This document shows positions 8,418 to 15,742 of a stretch of DNA of 64,000 bases, piece after piece. The notes beneath the pieces were generated by a model. It worked only from the letters and a program-made list of their open reading frames with translations. It ran no database searches and was not told where the DNA came from. Location of the stretch: positions 1-64,000 of the forward strand of contig DASZHD010000018.1 of the NCBI GenBank assembly GCA_035938175.1, read 5' to 3'. Every line of letters begins with the position of its first letter. The first letter of the stretch is position 1. The position numbers were made by a program, and so were the translations under genes. This DNA is from DASRDE01 sp035938175. GTDB taxonomy: Bacteria > Vulcanimicrobiota > Vulcanimicrobiia > Vulcanimicrobiales > Vulcanimicrobiaceae.

Positions 8418-9313
8418 GCCGCCGAGCGCGCAATGGTCACCAGGCGGAACGGCAGTTCGATCTCGAGGAGATCGCCTTGCGCGAGTTCGCGCCCGCGCGC
8501 CTCGACCGCCGACAAGATCCCGTCCTTGAGCGGCGGCGGTGCGGTTCCGAACACGTATAACCGGTTATAGAACGCTGCGACGCGATCCGGCGTCATCATC
8601 GTCATCGTATTGAACGTTTGCATCGAGAGCGTCTCTACGTCCCAGGCTCCGGATTCGGCGAAGATTTCGCGGATGCCGTCCTCCGTATAGATGCGCATGT
8701 CGCCCATTCTGGGCCAAACGAAGTTCGGATACTGCTGCTTTATCACGTCCATCGCCGCGTGATGCAGCACCATCCACGTCGCGGTTTGATCGTCCCGCCA
8801 ACCGCGGTTTGCAACGAACGATAGCGTCCGGCCCGGGCGCAGCACGCGTTCGGCTTCGCTCCGCACGCCCGCGATGTCCGGAAACAAATTCAAAAATTGA
8901 TGGGCGACGACACAATCGAACGAGGCGGCCTCGTACGGCAACGAGCGGGCGTCCGCAACGCGCAGCGCAACGCGTTCCTCGCCGGCGTAGCGATTTGCCG
9001 CGATGGCGATTTCCGCTTCGCTGATATCGATCCCGTCGATCCGTACGCGATCGTCCGTCACGTCGAGCAGTTCTTCGATGAGATTGCCGTCGCCGCAACC
9101 CAGATCCAGCACGGTGCGCGGCCCCGACGCCGCAGCCGCTTCCGCGAGAACACGATAGCTCGTGAGGCCCCCGTAGTTGCACATGAGCGTGAAGAGCTCG
9201 TTGGCATGCGGCAACTGTGCGTGAAACGCCTCGAAATAGCCGTGCCATTCCTCGGGCGTGTTCACCCGGCCGCCGGCCGCGATTTGAAAGAACGAAGCCG
9301 TGCCCTGCGTCAT
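8414..9313 (-). CDS. Class I SAM-dependent methyltransferase
   Basis: This 299-residue protein has a Rossmann-type methyltransferase core. Motif I is VLDLGCGDGNLIEELL (about residues 70-85), an acidic residue (DGIDISEAEI) sits at the end of strand 2, VADARSLPYEAASFD is the adenine-contact region, and VVAHQFLNLFPD is motif IV. The substrate cannot be deduced. It lies 27 bases behind glmS and may be the last gene of the gmk-rpoZ-glmS operon, although nothing in its sequence links it to amino-sugar metabolism. Confidence 0.8.
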   Translation of the reverse strand: MTQGTASFFQIAAGGRVNTPEEWHGYFEAFHAQLPHANELFTLMCNYGGLTSYRVLAEAAAASGPRTVLDLGCGDGNLIEELLDVTDDRVRIDGIDISEAEIAIAANRYAGEERVALRVADARSLPYEAASFDCVVAHQFLNLFPDIAGVRSEAERVLRPGRTLSFVANRGWRDDQTATWMVLHHAAMDVIKQQYPNFVWPRMGDMRIYTEDGIREIFAESGAWDVETLSMQTFNTMTMMTPDRVAAFYNRLYVFGTAPPPLKDGILSAVEARGRELAQGDLLEIELPFRLVTIARSAA

Positions 9314-9340
9314 ACGCGAGCTCCCCCGCGCACCGCGCGC

Positions 9341-11179
9341 TTATTCGACCGTAACGGTCTTGGCCAGGTTACGCGGCTGGTCGACGTCTTTGCCTTCGAT
9401 ATCCGCAATGTGGTAAGCCAGCAGCTGCAGCGGGATGACGTTTACGATCGGCGAGAGCAGCTCGTCGACTTTCGGTACCCAGAAGACGTGATCCGCAATC
9501 GCGCGCGCATCGGGGTCACCGTGGTTCGCAATAACGATGACCGGCGCTTCGCGCGCCTTCGATTCCGCCAGATTGGAGAGGATTTTTTCGCGCACGCGGC
9601 CGTCGGTCATGACACCTACGACCGGGACATTTGAATCGAGCAGCGCTATCGGGCCGTGCTTCATCTCGCCGGCGGCGTAACCCTCGGCGTGGATGTACGA
9701 GATTTCTTTCAGCTTGAGCGCACCCTCGAGCGCAGTCGGGAAATTCACGTAGCGTCCGATGAACAACACCGACCGCGACTTGCGGATCTTCTTGGCGACC
9801 TTTTTGATGTCGTCCGAGGTATTGAGGACCACGTCCACGGCGGCGGGGAGCAGCTTGGTGTTGTCTGCGATGTCGCGCAGACGATCCAGCGGGGCGCTTT
9901 GGCGGAGGCGCGCCAAGTACAACGCGAACAGCGTCATCGCCGTCGTTTGCGAAACGTACGTCTTGGTTGCGGCCACCCCGATCTCCGGACCGCCGCGCGT
10001 AAAAATCGTGCCGTCGGCGATTCGCGTGAGATGCGAGCCCAGCACGTTGCACACGCCCATCACGGTAGATCCGGCTTGCTTGGCGATGCGAACGGCTTCG
10101 ATCGTGTCCGCCGTTTCACCCGACTGCGACATTGCGATCGTCAGCGCGGTCGGGTCGATCACGGGGTCGCCGTACCGGAATTCGCTGGCGAGCTCCATTT
10201 CGACGGGCACGTGGACGAGCGACCGCAGCAAATACATGCCCACCATACCCGCGTGGTAGGCCGTTCCGCAGCCGGTGATCGCGATCTTTGAAAGCTCGCG
10301 CAATTTCTGCTCGTCGATGCCGAGCTCGGCGCCGAGATGAACGTCGTTGTTTTCGTCGATGCGTCCCGCGAGCGTTTCTTTGATGACGTTCGGCTGCTCG
10401 AAGATCTCCTTGAGCATGAAATGCTTGAACCCGCTCTTCTCGGCGGAGGTCGCATCCCACGTTACCTGAATGACGTCGCGATCGATCGGCTTGCCTTCGT
10501 AGTTCGTAAGGCGGTATGCGTCGCGTCCCACGACGACCATCTCGCCTTCTTGCAAGATGATTTCTTTGCGCGTGTACTGCAGAATTGCGGGCGTGTCCGA
10601 GGCGACGAACATCTCGCCCTCGCCGATGCCGACGACGAGCGGGCTGGCGCCGTTGCGTGCGAAGATCAAGTGATCCGGATCCGCCGAGCTGATGACGCCG
10701 AGCGCATACGCGCCGGTCACCTCGCGTAACGTGCGCCGAACGGCCTGTTCCAAATCGCCGTCGTTATAGCTTTCGATGAGATGCGCGAGAACCTCGGTAT
10801 CGGTTTCGCTTTTGAATACGTGGCCGGCGTCGAGAAGTTTTTGACGCAGCGGCGCGTAGTTCTCGATGATGCCGTTGTGCACGACGGCGATCTTGCCGGT
10901 GCAATCCATGTGCGGGTGAGCGTTGGCGTCCGAAGGCCGGCCGTGCGTGGCCCAGCGCGTGTGTCCGACGCCGACGCGGCCGCTGATGCGGCCGCCGTTT
11001 CGCAGGCGGTCCGCCAGGCGCTGCAGTTTGCCTTCGGCCTTGGTCCCGGCCAGCGAACCCGCGGCATCGATAACCGCGATCCCCGCGCTGTCGTAGCCGC
11101 GATACTCGAGCCGCGCAAGGGAATCGAGGATGATGGGAACGCTGTCCCGCTCACCGATATAGCCGACGATGCCGCACAT
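9341..11179 (-). CDS. glmS: Glutamine--fructose-6-phosphate aminotransferase (isomerizing)
   Basis: This 612-residue enzyme makes glucosamine-6-phosphate from fructose-6-phosphate and glutamine, the entry step to UDP-GlcNAc for peptidoglycan and polysaccharide. The N-terminal glutaminase begins MCGIVGYIG with the nucleophile Cys2, followed by RLEYRGYDSAGI. Two SIS sugar-isomerase domains follow (about residues 290-600), with SQSGETADTIEA and the conserved C-terminal end DQPRNLAKTVTVE. A ribosome site AGGAG precedes the ATG. Only 32 bases separate it from rpoZ, so no room exists for a glmS ribozyme. Confidence 0.97.
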   Translation of the reverse strand: MCGIVGYIGERDSVPIILDSLARLEYRGYDSAGIAVIDAAGSLAGTKAEGKLQRLADRLRNGGRISGRVGVGHTRWATHGRPSDANAHPHMDCTGKIAVVHNGIIENYAPLRQKLLDAGHVFKSETDTEVLAHLIESYNDGDLEQAVRRTLREVTGAYALGVISSADPDHLIFARNGASPLVVGIGEGEMFVASDTPAILQYTRKEIILQEGEMVVVGRDAYRLTNYEGKPIDRDVIQVTWDATSAEKSGFKHFMLKEIFEQPNVIKETLAGRIDENNDVHLGAELGIDEQKLRELSKIAITGCGTAYHAGMVGMYLLRSLVHVPVEMELASEFRYGDPVIDPTALTIAMSQSGETADTIEAVRIAKQAGSTVMGVCNVLGSHLTRIADGTIFTRGGPEIGVAATKTYVSQTTAMTLFALYLARLRQSAPLDRLRDIADNTKLLPAAVDVVLNTSDDIKKVAKKIRKSRSVLFIGRYVNFPTALEGALKLKEISYIHAEGYAAGEMKHGPIALLDSNVPVVGVMTDGRVREKILSNLAESKAREAPVIVIANHGDPDARAIADHVFWVPKVDELLSPIVNVIPLQLLAYHIADIEGKDVDQPRNLAKTVTVE

Positions 11180-11211
11180 GGACCGGATCTCCTAAAAAGA
11201 CGAGTGCCTGG

Positions 11212-11430
11212 CTACTTTATACCTTCCCGCGTGCGGTGGTAGTGAATCTTTCCGCCGGCCACCTCGTTGAAAGCCGTCGAAACCGGCTTGTTCGGGTTCA
11301 CCCGCTCCGTCAGCGGCGGAGCGCCGTTGTTGAGTTGCTTCGCCCGCTTCGTCACCACGTTGACCAAACTGAATTTCGAGTCGACGTGCGTGAGTAGTCT
11401 GTCCAAATCGCCGAAAACCGAGTCGCTCAT
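11212..11430 (-). CDS. rpoZ: RNA polymerase omega subunit
   Basis: This 72-residue protein has the omega signature: an N-terminal KFSLVNVVTKRAKQLNNG helix and a later VSTAFNEVAGGKI segment matching the usual 'A..E...GKI' ending. Omega helps fold and stabilise the beta' subunit of RNA polymerase. Its ATG overlaps the gmk stop (TAATG), the common bacterial gmk-rpoZ arrangement, and glmS follows. Confidence 0.93.
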   Translation of the reverse strand: MSDSVFGDLDRLLTHVDSKFSLVNVVTKRAKQLNNGAPPLTERVNPNKPVSTAFNEVAGGKIHYHRTREGIK

Positions 11431-12047
11431 TATGAATGTTCCAAACCCCTTATAGAATCGTCGCTAAATCTGTGAATCCGGAAGCGCTCGGCTTGAAAGA
11501 TCGCCTGCAAATCCAGAACTGCCTCGTCCGACCGCGACTCGCCGTTGATGACGATATAGTCGAAGTGACGCACACGCTTGAACTCTTGATGCGCGATCTC
11601 CAAGCGGCGGGCGATTTCCTCATTCGTCTCCGTCCGCCGTGCAAGCAGCCGCGCCCGTAAGTGTGAGAATTTGTCCGGCACCAAAAAGATCAAGACCGCA
11701 TCCGGAAACGATCCCTTGATTGCCAGCGCGCCGTTGACTTCCGGTTTCATCACCAGGTCGTAGCCCTGTGAGAGGGTGTTTTCAACGAAGTCGCGAGGCG
11801 TGCCGTACAGATTCCCGTTGTACTCGAACCATTCCAAGAATTCGCCGGCTTCGAGGCGCCGATCGAATTCTTCCCTGCTTACGAAGAAGTAGTCTTCGCC
11901 TTCGGATTCGCCGGGACGCGGAGGGCGCGTCGTGGCGGAAACCGAGTAACGAAGGCGCGGCAAACGCATACGAAGCGCGTCTACTAACGTGTCCTTCCCG
12001 GCCCCGGAAGGGCCGGACACAACGAAGAGCAGGCCCGGTCCGAACAT
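11430..12047 (-). CDS. gmk: Guanylate kinase
   Basis: This 205-residue enzyme phosphorylates GMP to GDP. It has the P-loop GPSGAGKDT (about residues 10-18), the GMP-binding stretch YSVSATTRPPRPGE followed by DYFFVSREEF, and GEFLEWFEYNGNLYGTP. Length and order match the family. It is the first gene of a minus-strand operon with rpoZ and glmS, divergent from rqcH across about 165 bases, where both promoters must lie. Confidence 0.96.
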   Translation of the reverse strand: MFGPGLLFVVSGPSGAGKDTLVDALRMRLPRLRYSVSATTRPPRPGESEGEDYFFVSREEFDRRLEAGEFLEWFEYNGNLYGTPRDFVENTLSQGYDLVMKPEVNGALAIKGSFPDAVLIFLVPDKFSHLRARLLARRTETNEEIARRLEIAHQEFKRVRHFDYIVINGESRSDEAVLDLQAIFQAERFRIHRFSDDSIRGLEHS

Positions 12048-12211
12048 CTTCCCCTAGTGTAGCAGCCAGGAAGGTGCGAGTACTCCCTAGGCAAAGCGTG
12101 ACGGGTTCGGGGAAAATGGGTGCCCTTCCTTCGGTGCGTCGTCCCCGGCCGCTCATCGGGACGCGCCCATTCGTAAAGAACCGGGGCGTTCGAACGGCGA
12201 AAGGCAGCCCG

Positions 12212-13708
12212 GTGCGCACCGACTGGCTGCTGATTCGCCGCTTGGCTTGGGAACTCGAACAGCGGTTCGCCGGCGCCCGCGTCACCGATGTGGGCCGTCT
12301 GGAAGACGGCCGCTTTGCCATCGCCCTCTGGAAACGCGGGACGACCCGCCTGGTCTGCGTCGACGCCTTCGCGCCGACGCCCTTGATCACGGTAGAGGAT
12401 GGGGATCTGCCGATTGCCGCGGAGCCGGGATTCGTACGCGCCGCCGGCGCGGCGCTTCGCGGAATGACCTTGACCGGCGTGCGCAGCCGCCGCAACGACC
12501 GCTTGATCCGGTTCGATTTCGGCACGCGATCGCGCTTCGGGGTCGAGGATTCGTACTCGCTGATTTGCGAGCTCGTCCCGCGGTTCGGCAACGTCGTGCT
12601 GGTCAAAGGAGAGATTGTCGTGGCGGCGGCTCAAGAATTCGCACCGGCCGAAAATGCCGTGCGCGCGGTGCAGGCGGGCCAAATCTACGAACCGCCGCCG
12701 CTTCGAAAAGGGCCGGCCACGCTGCTTCCGGACGGCGCCGCCGAGCCGCTTGGCGATCCCGAGCGCGCGCCCGCCGGCGACCTGTTCGTCTACCGCCGCA
12801 ACGGCACGCTGATCGCGGCGCATCTGGCGCCGTTGCCCGATCTTGCGGACATCGAACCGGAACGCGCGGCCTCGCTTCTCGACCTGTTCGCGGAGACGCG
12901 CCGAACCGAGACGGGCGGCAAAGAGCGCGACCGTTTGGCCAAGCGACGCCGGGAACTGGAACGTACGCTTGCCCAACGCGAGCGAAAACTGCACGGCGAA
13001 CTCGCGCAACTCGACGCGCGCCTTGCCGAAATTGCCGATCGCGAACGGCTGCGCGATGCCGGCGAGGCGATTTACGCGACGCTTCACGAACTCGCGCCTG
13101 ACGCGCAGACCGAAGCGAAAGCGCGCGCGGCGGAGCTGTTTGCGAAGTACCGCAAGGCTGAAACTGCGCGCGAGCACACGATGCGCCGGCGCGAAACGGT
13201 TCTGCAGGCGATTGAGGATCTCGCAGCGCTCGGCTGGAGCTTGGAAGCTGCCGCAGACGCCGACGTAGATGACGTCGCGGAAGCGATCGCCGGTCTGGAA
13301 CCGAAGCGAAAACGCGCGGCCGCTGCGCCTCGGCGCAAACGTAAGCCGCTGCAGTTTGAAACCGCAAACGGCTCGCGGATCCTGGTAGGGCGAACGCCGA
13401 TCGAAAATGCCGATTTGACGTTCCGGATCGCGCGGCCCGACGACTTATGGTTTCACGTTCAAAACCAGCCGGGAGCGCACGTAATCTTGCAGCGCGACGA
13501 TCGCGCGCAGCCGCCGGAAGCCGATCTGCTCGCCGCGGCTGCGCTGGCCGCGATGCATTCCAAAGCAAAGACCAGCCCCAAGGTCACCGTCGACTACACG
13601 AAGCGCAAGTATGTGCGCAAACGGCCGTCGGCGGCGCCGGGACTGGTCTTTTACACTAATCCGAAGTCGTTATTCGTCAGCCCGGACCGGCCAGCGGGAC
13701 TGCGGTGA
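12212..13708 (+). CDS. rqcH: RqcH-type NFACT protein (Rqc2 homologue)
   Basis: This is a homologue of the bacterial ribosome-quality-control factor that binds split 50S subunits and directs C-terminal alanine tailing of stalled peptides. I chose the GTG at 12212 (498 residues) because the product then begins with the family's N-terminal helix (VRTDWLLIRRLAWELEQRF). An in-frame ATG at 12116 is an alternative. The NFACT-N DR motif required for tRNA binding appears as NDRLIRFDF (Asp96-Arg97). A coiled-coil region (about 235-380) follows, and the C-terminal NFACT-R domain shows RIARPDDLWFHVQNQPGAHV and VDYTKRKYVRKR. It is a single gene facing gmk. Confidence 0.88.
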   Translation: MRTDWLLIRRLAWELEQRFAGARVTDVGRLEDGRFAIALWKRGTTRLVCVDAFAPTPLITVEDGDLPIAAEPGFVRAAGAALRGMTLTGVRSRRNDRLIRFDFGTRSRFGVEDSYSLICELVPRFGNVVLVKGEIVVAAAQEFAPAENAVRAVQAGQIYEPPPLRKGPATLLPDGAAEPLGDPERAPAGDLFVYRRNGTLIAAHLAPLPDLADIEPERAASLLDLFAETRRTETGGKERDRLAKRRRELERTLAQRERKLHGELAQLDARLAEIADRERLRDAGEAIYATLHELAPDAQTEAKARAAELFAKYRKAETAREHTMRRRETVLQAIEDLAALGWSLEAAADADVDDVAEAIAGLEPKRKRAAAAPRRKRKPLQFETANGSRILVGRTPIENADLTFRIARPDDLWFHVQNQPGAHVILQRDDRAQPPEADLLAAAALAAMHSKAKTSPKVTVDYTKRKYVRKRPSAAPGLVFYTNPKSLFVSPDRPAGLR

Positions 13709-14099
13709 ACCGGTATTGCGAACCGTTGGACTCCATCGCGTAGCCGACGATTTCGCTGCCTTGCAGCGAGCCGGTTACATGCGTCGCCCGATTGTTGTTG
13801 CCGATGTCGAACCACAAGTCCGCACCGTTACGTCCGCCGACCACCGGAATGAACGTCGCGGTACCGGGGGGCGTAAAATAGCCGTTGATATAGCCTTCTT
13901 TCGTCAAGGTGAGCTTCAAGACGCCGCCCGTGATCGGTACAGACGGTCCGTAATCCTTGACGAACGTCGTTTGGTACGTCTTGGTGACGGTTTGATCGAG
14001 CTGTGCGGTCGCCGCTATTCCCGCGGCCGGGCAAGCGGCGGAGGCCAAAACTCCCGCCGCGAGCGCCGCCCGAATCAAACTTGAGAGATTCTTCTTCAC
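13677..14099 (-). CDS. Small secreted protein of unknown function
   Basis: From the GTG at 14099 the product has about 140 residues with a Sec signal peptide (VKKNLSSLIRAALAAGVLAS, cleavage near AGIAATA). An upstream in-frame ATG at 14126 is also possible. The mature part is beta-rich and glycine-rich (GGVLKLTLTKEGYINGYFTP, GRNGADLWFDIGNN), suggestive of a small lipocalin-like or sandwich fold, but I do not recognise the family. Its 3' end overlaps the 3' end of rqcH by 32 bases tail to tail. It lies 43 bases behind the superoxide dismutase gene and may be co-transcribed with it. Confidence 0.55.
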   Translation of the reverse strand: MKKNLSSLIRAALAAGVLASAACPAAGIAATAQLDQTVTKTYQTTFVKDYGPSVPITGGVLKLTLTKEGYINGYFTPPGTATFIPVVGGRNGADLWFDIGNNNRATHVTGSLQGSEIVGYAMESNGSQYRFTAVPLAGPG

Positions 14100-14142
14100 A
14101 CCCTGGTAACGCAGCCCGCAGCACAAACGTGCTGCCGGAAGA

Positions 14143-14757
14143 TTAACGCACGGCTAATTCGCTGCTCCGTGCCTGTGCCAGCCGCCCCTCGCACGCTTCC
14201 CAGTTCAGGTTGGCGTAGAAAGCTTCGACGTATCTTCCACGCTCCGACGGCTTGTAGTCGCGAATGAATGCGTGTTCCCAACAATCCATTACGACGATCG
14301 GCACGGTGCCGGCGACGTTTCCGTTGTGATGCTGCTCCACCCACTGGTTTACGATTTGATCGCCCTTCGGATCGTAAAATGCAATCGCCCAACCGACCCC
14401 GCGCATGCCGCCGACCGCAAAGAAGTCCTTTTTCCACGTTTCGAAATCACCGAAGCCGGCGGCCAGCAAATCGTACAGCGCTCCCGAGCTGGTTTCCGTA
14501 GCGTTCTTTCGCAAGTTGTCGAAGTACAACTCGTGCAGACGCATGCCGTTGAACTCCCAACCCAAACGGCGGACGAGCTCGGCGAATTTCGGATCGACTC
14601 CCGAAGCGCCGTTTCGCCGGGCCTCTCGCGTGAGTTCTAGGAGCGTATTGGTGTTTTTTACGTAGCCCTCGTACAAGCCGAAATGCAGCTCGAGGGTCGC
14701 GTCGGAGATGCCTTGCAGCCCGGAGAGATCCCATTTTTTGGGTGAATAGGTTTTCAT
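14143..14757 (-). CDS. Divergent Fe/Mn-family superoxide dismutase
   Basis: This 204-residue protein has all four metal ligands of the Fe/Mn superoxide dismutase family: His25 (LELHFGLY), His75 (GMRLHELYF), and Asp158 and His162 in the signature MDCWEHAF. The expected activity is dismutation of superoxide. It differs from the classic enzymes: the HxGKHHxxYV segment is replaced by HFGLYEGYV, which loses the usual second-sphere histidine, and the region that normally carries the metal-tuning Gln reads VEQHHNGNV. No signal peptide is present, so it should be cytoplasmic. The metal preference cannot be stated. Confidence 0.8.
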   Translation of the reverse strand: MKTYSPKKWDLSGLQGISDATLELHFGLYEGYVKNTNTLLELTREARRNGASGVDPKFAELVRRLGWEFNGMRLHELYFDNLRKNATETSSGALYDLLAAGFGDFETWKKDFFAVGGMRGVGWAIAFYDPKGDQIVNQWVEQHHNGNVAGTVPIVVMDCWEHAFIRDYKPSERGRYVEAFYANLNWEACEGRLAQARSSELAVR

Positions 14758-14859
14758 GTGGTGGTTGTACCCCGCCGCACTCGCCTTCGCCCTTCAAGCA
14801 GGGAGCGCGCAAGGCTCGCAAAACAAGTGTGCAACAGCTCGCTCTGGGAGGTCAAAAGC

Positions 14860-14973
14860 GTGAAGAACCCATTGGACTCCTTGTGGGGAACGGTGATCTC
14901 CGGCATAGTGATTACCGTCATTCTTTATTACGTCGCCGAGTGGATCGTCTCGCGCGCGACGGCAGGTGCGTGA
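14860..14973 (+). CDS. 37-residue single-pass membrane peptide
   Basis: A GTG start at 14860 is preceded by GGGAG nine bases upstream. The product is a short polar start followed by one hydrophobic helix (SLWGTVISGIVITVILYYV) and a tail. Its stop overlaps the ATG of the next membrane protein as TGATG, so the two are translationally coupled and may form one complex. It is probably a small auxiliary subunit, but I do not recognise the family. Confidence 0.55.
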   Translation: MKNPLDSLWGTVISGIVITVILYYVAEWIVSRATAGA

Positions 14974-15491
14974 TGGATTGGGGAACTATCGGCGGCGGCG
15001 TAACGCGATGGATCCACGTATTCGCCGGCATCATGTGGATCGGATTGCTCTATTTTTTCAACTTCGTCAATGTCGATGCGATGAAAGCGGCAACGGCCGC
15101 CGGCGAAGGCGCGCCGATCAGCAAGTACGTTGTTCCTCGCGCGCTCTTCTTCTTTCGCTGGGGAGCCGTGGCCACGTGGCTTTTCGGTGCCGGATTGCTG
15201 AGCAGTTTCACGGCGCCCAACGGCATGAACGGATTCGCCGCCGCGTTCGCACTGCAAGGCGCGTACGCGCCGATCGGAATCGGCGCATGGCTGGGCACGA
15301 TCATGCTCTTCAACGTTTGGGTGCTGATCTGGCCGAACCAAAAGAAGATTCTCGGATTGGTGCCGGCGACCGACGACGAGAAAGCCAAGGCGCGCCGCAT
15401 TGCATTTTTAGCGTCGAGAACGAACACCATGCTTTCGCTTCCGATGCTGTTTTTCATGGTGACGGGCCCGCACCAGTCGATTTACCACTAG
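14973..15491 (+). CDS. Urate-oxidase-N-like (PuuD N-terminal type) membrane protein
   Basis: This 172-residue protein with about four membrane helices resembles the membrane part of PuuD-type urate hydroxylases. The N-terminal RWIHVFAGIMWIGLLYFFNF has the His-containing helix and WIG motif of that group, and the later GTIMLFNVWVLIWPNQKKI also fits. PuuD proper carries a C-terminal cytochrome c domain with CxxCH, which is absent here, so a urate reaction is not supported. Histidine-containing helices could bind haem. It is coupled to the preceding TM peptide. The repeat element at 15521 begins 29 bases downstream. Confidence 0.65.
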   Translation: MDWGTIGGGVTRWIHVFAGIMWIGLLYFFNFVNVDAMKAATAAGEGAPISKYVVPRALFFFRWGAVATWLFGAGLLSSFTAPNGMNGFAAAFALQGAYAPIGIGAWLGTIMLFNVWVLIWPNQKKILGLVPATDDEKAKARRIAFLASRTNTMLSLPMLFFMVTGPHQSIYH

Positions 15492-15520
15492 ACGTCATCG
15501 TCATGGTAAGGTAGTCCATT

Positions 15521-15709
15521 GTCATCCTGAGGTATCGAAGGACCCTGAGGAATCGAAGGGCACCTCTCTCCTGGTAACCATCTGAATTGAGCGCCTAGAC
15601 ATGGATGTGGGTTGAAGCGCTCAATTCAGTAGGCCAGCGTTTCGCACGGAGGGCGAAACGTCGGGCGCGGTTACGAGGAGAGAGGTGCCCTTCGATACCT
15701 CAGGATGAC
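15521..15709. repeat. Palindromic composite repeat, copy A
   Basis: This is a 189-base element whose ends are inverted copies of each other: the left end GTCATCCTGAGGTATCGAAG at 15521 and, at 15688-15709, the complement of that sequence. Within it are two perfect hairpins: arms CTGAATTGAGCGC / GCGCTCAATTCAG (15582-15629, 22-base loop) and CGTTTCGC / GCGAAACG around 15638-15660. The long outer stem (CACCTCTCTCC pairing with GGAGAGAGGTG) makes a three-way-junction shape. A second, similar copy in the opposite orientation lies at 33336-33642. A partial module (CTTCGATTCCTCAGCATGAC) follows at 15717-15736. There is no ORF and no transposase, so it would be non-autonomous if mobile. Confidence 0.85.
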
Positions 15710-15742
15710 AAAGGTGCTTCGATTCCTCAGCATGACTACGGT

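Noticed and set aside
11180..11211. glmS ribozyme upstream of glmS
   Set aside because: Only 32 bases separate rpoZ and glmS, far too short for the ribozyme.
11768..12211. 148-codon N-terminal extension of the rqcH frame
   Set aside because: It lies antisense to gmk for most of its length and has no relation to the NFACT family; starts at 12116 or 12212 suffice.
15521..15736. Insertion sequence at copy A of the repeat
   Set aside because: No transposase ORF or remnant is present; the element is too short and structured as hairpins.
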